From an uncultured Dorea sp. (GTDB lineage Bacteria > Bacillota > Clostridia > Lachnospirales > Lachnospiraceae), in the NCBI GenBank assembly GCA_948844705.1, contig CAQNVT010000028.1, forward strand, positions 1 through 5,225: a stretch of DNA of 5,225 nt, given 5' to 3'. Positions 1-5,225 of the stretch are shown piece by piece (the first letter of the stretch is position 1; the number at the start of each line of letters is the position of its first letter). Made by a program: the position numbers and the translations under genes. Under the pieces are notes generated by a model. It was given only the letters and a program-made list of their open reading frames with translations. It made no database searches and had not been told where the DNA came from.

Positions 1-45
1 AAACAACTCCACGCGCATGATCGGCAGCCTAAACTACAGCAACAC
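1..45. other. Probable chimeric or misassembled contig end
   Basis: On the minus strand the dehydrogenase family pattern runs cleanly to the Ala codon at 46-48, then ends at a Val where an acidic residue is expected, with a TAG at 34-36. Neither of the other two minus frames of bases 1-45 continues in a dehydrogenase-like way, so a simple frameshift does not explain it. No adapter sequence is recognisable here. A ligation or assembly chimera is the simplest reading; a genuine insertion or rearrangement breakpoint cannot be excluded. Confidence 0.5.
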
Positions 46-612
46 CGCCACCGCAACCATCTGTGCCCCGTCATTCTTACACACCTGCAGATGCATCAGA
101 CCTATGGCGCCTGAACCGAGAATCAGGACACGATCCGCAAAATTCGGTCTGGCCCGGTCATGCCCGTGAAGGACGCACGCCAACGGTTCAATCATCGAAG
201 CCGTTGTAAAATCCAGGTCTCCTATATCGTATACGCAGCGCTCCGGGATCTTCATATACTGTTGGAATGCCCCCGGAACCTGATTTCCCAGCCCTTTGTA
301 ATCCAGGCAGTAATTTTGCCGGTTCTGCTTGCAATTGTCACAGGACTCACAGTAAATATTCGGGTCCGCCGCCACTCGCTGCCCCGGTTTAAAGTTCTTC
401 ACCCGCTCTCCGACGGCCTCCACAATTCCGGCATATTCATGTCCGGGAATCACGGGATACGGATTTTCGTAATCACCCAGATATAGATGTGCATCCGTAC
501 CGCACACTCCGACCGCCATAACCTTTATAAGTACCTCATCTGCCTCCGGCACCGGCACCGGAATTTCCTTTACACTGGTTTTTCTCACGTCTTCAATAAA
601 GAATGCTTTCAT
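34..612 (-). CDS. Zinc-dependent medium-chain alcohol/polyol dehydrogenase, C-terminally truncated
   Basis: This is the N-terminal 190 or so residues of a sorbitol/threonine dehydrogenase-like enzyme, which oxidises a secondary alcohol of a polyol or sugar with NAD(P)+ in the cytoplasm. Counting from the chosen Met: the catalytic-zinc ligands are Cys37 (GVCGTD), His58-Glu59 (GHE) and Glu142 (EPLAC). The four structural-zinc cysteines are 88, 91, 94 and 102. The Rossmann GSGAIG motif is at 166-171. Family members run about 340-350 residues, so roughly 150 are missing. The family pattern holds to Ala189. The next position, acidic in the intact dehydrogenase of this operon (Asp195 there), is Val, and a stop follows two codons later. 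I place the start at the ATG 610-612 because a perfect Shine-Dalgarno precedes it; an in-frame ATG at 690 would add 26 residues and run into the aldolase gene. It is last in the operon here, 41 bp after the aldolase. The family is clear; the substrate is unknown. The stop at 34-36 may be artefactual. Confidence 0.85.
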   Translation of the reverse strand: MKAFFIEDVRKTSVKEIPVPVPEADEVLIKVMAVGVCGTDAHLYLGDYENPYPVIPGHEYAGIVEAVGERVKNFKPGQRVAADPNIYCESCDNCKQNRQNYCLDYKGLGNQVPGAFQQYMKIPERCVYDIGDLDFTTASMIEPLACVLHGHDRARPNFADRVLILGSGAIGLMHLQVCKNDGAQMVAVAVLL

Positions 613-618
613 CAAATA

Positions 619-626
619 TCCTCCTC
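619..626 (-). promoter_or_regulatory. Ribosome binding site of the truncated dehydrogenase
   Basis: The minus strand reads GAGGAGGA, followed by six bases (TATTTG) and then ATG at 610-612. This near-perfect Shine-Dalgarno decides the start: it favours the MKAFF start over the upstream in-frame ATG at 688-690, which lies inside the aldolase coding region. Confidence 0.85.
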
Positions 627-653
627 GTCTTACATACTCCGGTACAACAGGTG

Positions 654-1505
654 TCAGGCCCTGCCATTCGCCATACAGGTATGAATCCATTCCTTTACAA
701 CGTTTTTAATATTTTCTTTTACCGCTGCCATTACATCTAATGTATAAGCATTGTCACCCACACGGTTAAGCTCTGCACGGACACTGTTCATATAGGTGCA
801 GTGAATAATCGTTCCCACATTCATCTTATTGATTCCAAGCTTGATTGCCTTCTGCACGTCTTCCCGCGGGATCCCGGTTCCGCCATGCAGCACAAGCGGA
901 GTATCAATGGCTCTGTTTACCTGCTCGAGCCTTTCGAAATTGAGCTGCGGCTTTCCTTTGTAAAATCCGTGGGCGGAGCCGATCCCCACTGCAAGTGAAT
1001 CTACATTTGTCTGTTTTACAAGTTCCACCGCATCCTCCACCTGTACGAGAAAATCTCCTCCTTCAAAATCTCCCTCTATTCCTTTGCCTTTAATCTTTCC
1101 TACCTCCGCCTCTACATGTACATTATAAGGCTTTGCAAGCGCCATCACCTCATTGACATACTTAATGTTCGTCTCCAGATCATATTTTGACGCATCGATC
1201 ATAACAGACGGATAATGATGATTGATACAGTCACCGCACATTTCCACGGAAAACGAATGGTCCAGGTGATGTACAAGCGGAACCTTCGCCCTGGCCATTG
1301 CCGCCGCCCCGAATGCACCGCAGCAATCGGCCCCGATCGCTTTTACAACCAGCGGATTTGACGCGATCATAATCGGCGCCTCCTCCTCTTCCGCCGCCTC
1401 TACAATTGCCATAAAATCCCATATATCCGAATAGTTAAAAGAAGGGATCGCATATCCGCCTTCGTCTGCCTTTTTCAGTAATTTTTTTAATGTTAAGCCA
1501 TCCAT
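654..1505 (-). CDS. Class II ketose-(bis)phosphate aldolase (FbaA/GatY/KbaY family)
   Basis: This 283-residue protein has the usual length of the GatY/KbaY-type zinc aldolases, which cleave a ketose (bis)phosphate into dihydroxyacetone phosphate and an aldehyde. Visible landmarks are HHLDH at 79-83, with the proton-transfer Asp82 and zinc ligand His83; VEAEVG at 131-136, with the family's conserved Glu; GSAHG at 176-180, with zinc ligand His179; LHGGTG at 206-211, with zinc ligand His207; and the phosphate-binding segment MNVGT at 228-232. The TIM-barrel C-terminus is complete. The start is the ATG at 1503-1505, with GAGGTG five bases upstream. It lies 23 bp after the kinase gene, so it likely acts on that kinase's product. 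Candidate substrates are tagatose- or fructose-1,6-bisphosphate, a ketose 1-phosphate, or a modified sugar (IolJ- or sulfofructose-type). The sequence does not discriminate among these. The segments after HLDH (Ser-Phe) and around MNVGT differ from the textbook GatY and FbaA patterns I recall, so I give no gene symbol. Confidence 0.93.
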   Translation of the reverse strand: MDGLTLKKLLKKADEGGYAIPSFNYSDIWDFMAIVEAAEEEEAPIMIASNPLVVKAIGADCCGAFGAAAMARAKVPLVHHLDHSFSVEMCGDCINHHYPSVMIDASKYDLETNIKYVNEVMALAKPYNVHVEAEVGKIKGKGIEGDFEGGDFLVQVEDAVELVKQTNVDSLAVGIGSAHGFYKGKPQLNFERLEQVNRAIDTPLVLHGGTGIPREDVQKAIKLGINKMNVGTIIHCTYMNSVRAELNRVGDNAYTLDVMAAVKENIKNVVKEWIHTCMANGRA

Positions 1506-1510
1506 AATTT

Positions 1511-1516
1511 CACCTC
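1511..1516 (-). promoter_or_regulatory. Ribosome binding site of the aldolase
   Basis: The minus strand reads GAGGTG, then AAATT and the ATG at 1503-1505. It sits in a 23-bp A/T-rich spacer after the kinase stop codon. No terminator-like hairpin is visible there, which supports co-transcription. Confidence 0.7.
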
Positions 1517-1528
1517 ATAATTTTTTTA

Positions 1529-2461
1529 TTATTCCGCATTTTTCATAAAATCTATCACGCTGTCATAGGAAGGAACACCGGCAGTCGCCCCAAGCTTCTG
1601 GATGCAGTGGGCACTGACAGCCGCTGCAAATCTAGTGATCGCCTCTGGCTCCCACCTCTGGCTCAGGCCATATAAAACACCTGCCACAAAGGAATCACCT
1701 GCTCCTGTCGTATCCACTACCGGAACCTTGTAAGCCTTCTGGTAGTACTGCCTGCCGAATGCATCTACATAGCACCCTCTCCCGCCAAGCTTTACCATTA
1801 CATTTTTTACACCCCGGTCCTTTAAAAAAGCTGCTATCTCCCGCTCGTCCTCTGTGCCGCAGATTTCTTTTGCCTCATTGATGCTGGGTACAAAAAGATC
1901 CAGCTCCGAAAGACAGGGCTTTATTGTCTCAAGCCATCTCCCCGTCGTATCCCAGGTCACATCCATCGTGGTAAACGCCCCTGTCTTATGAGCAAGGGAG
2001 AACAGCTTCCTTGCACCTTCCCCGTCAAATCCGGGAAGCATGTATGTACCTCCCACATGGACGATCCGGGCGTTTTCAACCATCCGGCCGTCCACCTTCT
2101 CAAAGGTCAGAGCATCGTTTGAACCTCCGTAATACAGGAAGACCCGTTCGCCGCTCTTATTGATCAATCCTACCACGCTTGACGTCTTGCTGGAATCATC
2201 AAAACAGATCCCTCCCGTATCAATGCAATTTTCCTTCAATATCCCGTATAAAAACTCTCCCATCGGGTCTCTTCCCAGCACTCCGGAAACTCCCACATCC
2301 GCTCCCAGCTTTTTGAGATCAATCACCGTATTCAGACAGTCGCCGCCGTTCTGCATTAATATCTGATCCACCCGTTTTGTATCTACATTGAAATCCACCT
2401 CATCCACATTCTGAACCAGTATATCGACGACCATCTGTCCTACACATAGAATATCAGACAT
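1529..2461 (-). CDS. PfkB/ribokinase-family carbohydrate kinase
   Basis: This cytoplasmic ATP-dependent sugar kinase is 310 residues from the chosen start, normal for the family. The N-terminal strand SDILCVGQMVVDILV is typical of PfkB proteins. The first family signature is around GGDCLNT (39-45), and the GRD segment is at 63-65. An NE pair sits at 195-196, KLGGRG at 224-229, and the second signature DTTGAGDSF at 250-258 carries the anion hole and the catalytic base Asp256. I chose the ATG at 2459-2461 because AAAGGG lies six bases upstream. An in-frame ATG at 2486-2488 would add nine non-family residues, overlap the dehydrogenase gene, and has only a weak AGG upstream. Its place between a dehydrogenase and a class II aldolase suggests it phosphorylates the ketose made by the former to give the aldolase's substrate. 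Whether it acts on O1 or O6, on a free ketose or a ketose phosphate, cannot be told. Confidence 0.92.
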   Translation of the reverse strand: MSDILCVGQMVVDILVQNVDEVDFNVDTKRVDQILMQNGGDCLNTVIDLKKLGADVGVSGVLGRDPMGEFLYGILKENCIDTGGICFDDSSKTSSVVGLINKSGERVFLYYGGSNDALTFEKVDGRMVENARIVHVGGTYMLPGFDGEGARKLFSLAHKTGAFTTMDVTWDTTGRWLETIKPCLSELDLFVPSINEAKEICGTEDEREIAAFLKDRGVKNVMVKLGGRGCYVDAFGRQYYQKAYKVPVVDTTGAGDSFVAGVLYGLSQRWEPEAITRFAAAVSAHCIQKLGATAGVPSYDSVIDFMKNAE

Positions 2462-2467
2462 CTCTAT

Positions 2468-2473
2468 CCCTTT
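2468..2473 (-). promoter_or_regulatory. Ribosome binding site of the kinase
   Basis: The minus strand reads AAAGGG, six bases before the ATG at 2459-2461. It occupies most of the 13-bp gap after the dehydrogenase stop codon (2475-2477). It supports the shorter kinase start and close translational linkage. Confidence 0.65.
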
Positions 2474-2474
2474 C

Positions 2475-3509
2475 TTATTCACAGACATCTATCAGGACCT
2501 TCATAGACGTCTCCTTGTTATTCTCTATATAGGTGTAAGCTTCCTTCATTTCATTCAGCTTAAAATGAATCGTCTTCAACGGATTAAGATGGATCTTTTT
2601 CTCGGAGATCAGGCGGATAGCATCATAATAATCCTCTTCCAGATACATCAATGTACCGATCAGCTTTAATTCCTTCTCCTGTACATTGATCATGTCAATA
2701 GCCGGATTCTTTCCATAGACACCCACAACGATGATCTCGTCCCTCTTGCGGCACGCCCTGATCGCATCATTAATGGTTGCCTCGATTCCCACACATTCCA
2801 GCGCTCCGTCCAGGCCGTCTTTGCCGAATGCTTCTTCTGCTGCTTTTACAATATCTTCCCTGGAAGTATTTACGGTATAGTCGATTCCGCACTGTTTCGC
2901 AATCTCAAGCTTTTCATCGCACAGATCCGATATCATGACGGCCTTTGCTCCCATTCCTTTTGCCGCCTGCGCCGTCAGATTCCCAATCGTTCCCGCGCCC
3001 AGCACCAATATATTCTTACCCTCTACGCTTTCGGAAAAGCTCTTTACTGCCGCTACCGCAACGGCTACCGGCTCTACCATCGCGCCGTCGTCAAAGTCCA
3101 TCCCCTCCGGCAGCCCGAACACAAGCTTCGATCTCATAGGAATGTATTCCTGGGCTGCCCCCGGCACGCTCCCGTTACAGCCGATCACCTTGAGGTTATG
3201 ACAGATATTCTCATGACCGCTCCTGCAATGATAACATTCCCCGCATGTATACTGAGGCCTTGCCGTAACAGCCTGTCCGATCTCAAATCCCCCGGCTCCT
3301 TCTCCCAGGGCTTCTACCGTACCGGAAAATTCATGCCCCTGTACGACAGGCAGATACACCGTCGGGTGTTTCCCATAATAGGCGTGAATGTCCGAGCCGC
3401 AGATTCCCATTCGTTTTACTTTGATAAGTACCTCGCCCTTCCCGGGAACCGGCTTCTCTATGTCGCGAAAGACTAACTCTTCTGGTTTATTTAACAATAC
3501 ACTTAACAT
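2475..3509 (-). CDS. Zinc-dependent alcohol/polyol dehydrogenase (medium-chain family)
   Basis: This complete 344-residue enzyme resembles sorbitol dehydrogenase, butanediol dehydrogenase and threonine dehydrogenase. It is expected to oxidise a hydroxyl of a polyol or sugar to a ketone in the cytoplasm. The catalytic-zinc ligands are Cys37 (GICGSD), His59-Glu60 (GHE) and Glu146 (VEP). The structural-zinc cysteines are 89, 92, 95 and 103. The Rossmann motif GAGTIG is at 171-176, and Asp195 at the end of the second strand favours NAD+ over NADP+. The start is the ATG at 3507-3509, eight bases after AGGAGG; the codon before it (3510-3512) is TTG, a possible but less likely start that would add one residue. 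It follows the permease gene by about 53 bp and precedes the kinase by 13 bp. It is a paralogue of the truncated dehydrogenase at the left end: both share the zinc and Rossmann architecture, but the segments between motifs differ clearly, so they are not recent duplicates. The exact substrate is unknown. Confidence 0.93.
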   Translation of the reverse strand: MLSVLLNKPEELVFRDIEKPVPGKGEVLIKVKRMGICGSDIHAYYGKHPTVYLPVVQGHEFSGTVEALGEGAGGFEIGQAVTARPQYTCGECYHCRSGHENICHNLKVIGCNGSVPGAAQEYIPMRSKLVFGLPEGMDFDDGAMVEPVAVAVAAVKSFSESVEGKNILVLGAGTIGNLTAQAAKGMGAKAVMISDLCDEKLEIAKQCGIDYTVNTSREDIVKAAEEAFGKDGLDGALECVGIEATINDAIRACRKRDEIIVVGVYGKNPAIDMINVQEKELKLIGTLMYLEEDYYDAIRLISEKKIHLNPLKTIHFKLNEMKEAYTYIENNKETSMKVLIDVCE

Positions 3510-3517
3510 CAATATCT

Positions 3518-3523
3518 CCTCCT
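3518..3523 (-). promoter_or_regulatory. Ribosome binding site of the complete dehydrogenase
   Basis: The minus strand reads AGGAGG, eight bases before the ATG at 3507-3509 and five before the TTG at 3510-3512. The spacing and the better initiation codon favour ATG. Confidence 0.85.
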
Positions 3524-3539
3524 GGTTTCATTTATTATT

Positions 3540-3560
3540 GCTTACTCTGTTCACAGAAGC
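3540..3560 (-). other. Imperfect inverted repeat between permease and dehydrogenase genes
   Basis: The minus strand can fold as GCTT-CTG, a TGAA loop, then CAG, a three-base bulge (AGT), and AAGC: seven base pairs in all. It begins two bases past the permease stop codon (3563-3565). No U-run follows, so it does not look like an intrinsic terminator. It could slow exonucleases or separate transporter and enzyme expression, but a stem this short can occur by chance. Confidence 0.25.
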
Positions 3561-3562
3561 TT

Positions 3563-4393
3563 TTATTTTACTGCGCCCATTGTCAGTCCTGTAATCAGGT
3601 ATTTCCTTACGGCCACTCCCAGAATAACTGCCGGAGCCGCTACCAGTACGCCCGCGGCGGCGATCTCACCCCAGCGTATTCCCTCGAATGATATAAAATT
3701 CTGGATTGCCACCGGCGTTGTCTGTGTCTTAAAAGAAGTCAGGACAAGGGCAAGCAGAAACTCGTTCCACACAGTAATAAAGCATAGAATCGCCGTGGCC
3801 GCTATTCCGCCTTTCATAAGCGGAGCCTCCACCTTGAAAAAGGCGCTTAATCTCGTTGCTCCGTCCACGCGGGCGGCCTCGTTTAATTCCACCGGAACAC
3901 TTTCTATAAATCCTTTAAGCATCCACACTGTAAATGCCAGATTAAAAATCAGATATACCACGATCATGCCGATATACGTTCCCATAAGCCCGATCTTCTG
4001 ATAGATCATATAATAAGGAACCGCAATCAGTATTGCCGGAGCCATCTTCGTAGACAGCAGCCACATCATAGTTCCCTGCTTGTTCGGCACTTTAAACCGC
4101 GCAAGCGCATATGCCATCGGAATTCCAAGAAGCAGCGCCAGAAGACAGGTACTGACTGATATGATCAGGCTGTTTTTATACGCGCTCATAAAATTTCCCG
4201 AGGACAACACTGATACGAAATTATCCAGATGCGGTTTAAATATATAGGCAGGCGGAACTGTAAATGCATCGATCCTGTCCTTAAATGCCGTCGTTATCAT
4301 CCAGAAGATCGGATAAGCACACATAAAAGCACAGCACCAGATAAATATGTTACTTACTATGGTCGTCAATCTGTTTTTTGCCTTCAGCCCCAT
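3563..4393 (-). CDS. Sugar ABC transporter permease, MalG type
   Basis: This inner-membrane subunit of a carbohydrate importer (CUT1-like, binding-protein-dependent) is 276 residues, full length for the family. About six hydrophobic segments are visible, near residues 11-35, 74-98, 108-132, 136-157, 196-219 and 244-268. The cytoplasmic EAA loop that docks on the ATPase is clear: ELNEAARVDGA at 169-179, with the conserved Gly178, and Pro191 in VEAPL. WNEF at 209-212 and the C-terminal RKYLITGLTMGAVK are typical MalG-family features. The start is the ATG at 4391-4393, with AGGAGG seven bases upstream, inside the end of the preceding permease gene. The stop of that gene and this ATG share one base (TAATG), so translation is probably coupled and the two proteins made in equal amounts. 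The substrate is not readable from permeases alone; the downstream enzymes suggest a polyol or rare sugar. Confidence 0.95.
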   Translation of the reverse strand: MGLKAKNRLTTIVSNIFIWCCAFMCAYPIFWMITTAFKDRIDAFTVPPAYIFKPHLDNFVSVLSSGNFMSAYKNSLIISVSTCLLALLLGIPMAYALARFKVPNKQGTMMWLLSTKMAPAILIAVPYYMIYQKIGLMGTYIGMIVVYLIFNLAFTVWMLKGFIESVPVELNEAARVDGATRLSAFFKVEAPLMKGGIAATAILCFITVWNEFLLALVLTSFKTQTTPVAIQNFISFEGIRWGEIAAAGVLVAAPAVILGVAVRKYLITGLTMGAVK

Positions 4394-5205
4394 TATCCTT
4401 CCTCCTTAAGCAATAGTTTCTTTCCTATCGTATTACAGATAAATAATACGATCAGCAGCATTACAATACACATTGCCGCCGCATACCCCACTTCCAGAAA
4501 CTTAAAATTATTCATGTATGCATAATAGCTCAGAGTCTCTGTTGAAGTTCCCGGGCCGCCGCCGGTCATGATATAGATGGTATCCATCCATTTAAACAAA
4601 TCCATAAACCGAAACAGGACCGCCACCGCTATAGCCGGCTTAAGAAGCGGAAGTGTAAGATAGCGGAACGTCTGGAACGCACTGGCTCCGTCCACCTTTA
4701 CCGCCTCATAAGGCTCCATAGGAAGCGACTGAATCCCGGCAAGCAGAATTAACGCAACATACGGCGTCCACTCCCAGACATCGACGATGATCAGTCCCGC
4801 CAGGGAGCTCGTACTGGCTCCAAGGATATTCGGGGCCTTTCCTGTCACCGCGCTGATGTAATAGCTGATAACACCGAACTCCGCATCATAAAACATTTTC
4901 CAGATCAGGCCTACTACAACCGGCGTCATAATCATCGGAAGCATAATAATAATCTGTACCAGTTCTTTTCCGTATATCTTTTTTGCAAGGCAGTTTGCAA
5001 TCAGCATTCCCAGCACAAGCTCAACCGCAAGGCTGCATACGGTAAATTTTGCCGTCGTTCCGAGCGCTCCCAGAAACCGGCTGTCCGTGATCACACTCAT
5101 ATAATTTTTCAAAAGAATAAATTTGTGCTGTGTCGGCTTTGCCAGATTATAGCTCTGTATGCTAAGCCAAAACGCGTAGATGGTCGGCACCATAGTCAGA
5201 AGAGG
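4393..5205 (-). CDS. Sugar ABC transporter permease, MalF type, N-terminally truncated
   Basis: This is the first permease of the pair and forms the transmembrane channel with the MalG-type subunit. Counting from the internal Met at 5191-5193, hydrophobic segments lie near 44-70, 79-101, 131-155, 186-199 and 234-254. The EAA loop is PYEAVKVDGASAF at 161-173, followed by LTLPLLKPAI. The MalF-family signature TGGGPGTSTETLSYYAY is at 210-226. The ATG at 5191-5193 is not the true start: the frame stays open upstream and reads PLLT before MVPTIYAFWLS, the usual first transmembrane helix, and there is no ribosome binding site. Genomic sequence ends at 5205, where sequencing adapter begins. About 270 residues are present, so an estimated 20-30 N-terminal residues are missing relative to the usual ~290-300. 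An automatic translation through the adapter would add six false residues (TTLFRS). A binding-protein gene would commonly lie just upstream. Confidence 0.93.
   Translation of the reverse strand, partial: PLLTMVPTIYAFWLSIQSYNLAKPTQHKFILLKNYMSVITDSRFLGALGTTAKFTVCSLAVELVLGMLIANCLAKKIYGKELVQIIIMLPMIMTPVVVGLIWKMFYDAEFGVISYYISAVTGKAPNILGASTSSLAGLIIVDVWEWTPYVALILLAGIQSLPMEPYEAVKVDGASAFQTFRYLTLPLLKPAIAVAVLFRFMDLFKWMDTIYIMTGGGPGTSTETLSYYAYMNNFKFLEVGYAAAMCIVMLLIVLFICNTIGKKLLLKEEG
4401..4406 (-). promoter_or_regulatory. Ribosome binding site of the MalG-type permease
   Basis: The minus strand reads AAGGAGG, with AGGAGG seven bases before the ATG at 4391-4393. It lies in the last codons of the upstream permease gene, fitting the one-base TAATG overlap. 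Confidence 0.8.
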
Positions 5206-5225
5206 AGATCGGAAGAGCGTCGTGT
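5206..5225. other. Illumina TruSeq adapter remnant (not genomic)
   Basis: These 20 terminal bases, starting AGATCGGAAGAGC and ending CGTCGTGT, match the beginning of the Illumina TruSeq adapter seen in read 2 when the insert is shorter than the read. They end exactly at the window edge. They are untrimmed library sequence and should be removed before any annotation or homology search. Confidence 0.97.

Noticed and set aside
160..684. Plus-strand open frames opposite the truncated dehydrogenase
   Set aside because: The opposite strand carries a clear zinc-dehydrogenase reading with all ligands. The plus-strand translations show no recognisable domain.
613..690. A 26-residue N-terminal extension of the truncated dehydrogenase starting at the ATG 688-690
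   Set aside because: It overlaps the end of the aldolase gene, does not resemble the family's N-terminus, and the ATG at 610-612 has a near-perfect Shine-Dalgarno.
1231..1422. A glycine-rich minus-strand frame inside the aldolase
   Set aside because: It is an out-of-frame reading of the aldolase active-site region, and its glycine content reflects shifted Ala and Glu codons rather than a real glycine-rich protein.
1506..1528. The A/T run between kinase and aldolase as a terminator or promoter
   Set aside because: There is no GC-rich stem beside the run and no room for a full promoter. An A-rich leader before a Shine-Dalgarno is ordinary in low-GC Gram-positive operons.
2462..2488. A nine-residue N-terminal extension of the PfkB kinase
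   Set aside because: The MSDILCVGQ start matches the family's first strand and has AAAGGG six bases upstream. The longer start has only a weak AGG and would overlap the dehydrogenase gene.
2935..3201. Plus-strand open frames opposite the complete dehydrogenase, including 2945-3139
   Set aside because: They are antisense to strongly conserved zinc and Rossmann motifs, have low-complexity Ser/Pro/Ala-rich translations, and lack good ribosome binding sites.
5191..5193. This ATG as the true start of the MalF-type permease
   Set aside because: The frame continues upstream with PLLT, which fits the first transmembrane helix. There is no ribosome binding site, and the protein would be short for the family. 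The gene is cut by the contig end.

Overview
The window is a gene-dense, single-strand stretch. Every credible gene reads on the minus strand, spacers are 53 bp or less, and one gene pair overlaps by a base. Strong AGGAGG-type ribosome binding sites, a moderate base composition judged by eye, ABC sugar permeases, medium-chain zinc dehydrogenases, a PfkB kinase and a class II aldolase together suggest a Bacillota genome. A Clostridia member such as a Lachnospiraceae-like gut bacterium is most likely. The taxon is inferred from style and was not tested by search.

In transcription order (high to low coordinates) the layout is: (1) a MalF-type sugar ABC permease, cut off at its N-terminus by the contig end; (2) a MalG-type partner permease, coupled through a TAATG overlap; (3) a complete zinc-dependent alcohol/polyol dehydrogenase; (4) a PfkB-family sugar kinase; (5) a class II ketose-(bis)phosphate aldolase; (6) a second zinc-dependent dehydrogenase, broken at the left end within its NAD-binding domain. 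This looks like one catabolic operon whose gene order follows the likely chemistry: import, oxidation of a polyol or sugar to a ketose, phosphorylation, then retro-aldol cleavage to triose-level products. The solute-binding protein, ATPase and regulator are not in the window. The true substrate cannot be read from the sequence.

Both ends need caution. Bases 5206-5225 match the Illumina TruSeq adapter exactly and are not genomic. At the left end, dehydrogenase homology stops abruptly near base 45, where the acidic residue closing the second Rossmann strand is expected, and a stop codon follows at 34-36. The first ~45 bases are probably a chimeric or misassembled tail, although a real disruption is possible. 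I found no tRNA, rRNA, CRISPR array, insertion sequence or convincing terminator, and no gene-free stretch above 300 bases. I see no previously undescribed system. The most notable biology is a compact, probably polyol- or rare-sugar-specific pathway with two dehydrogenases.
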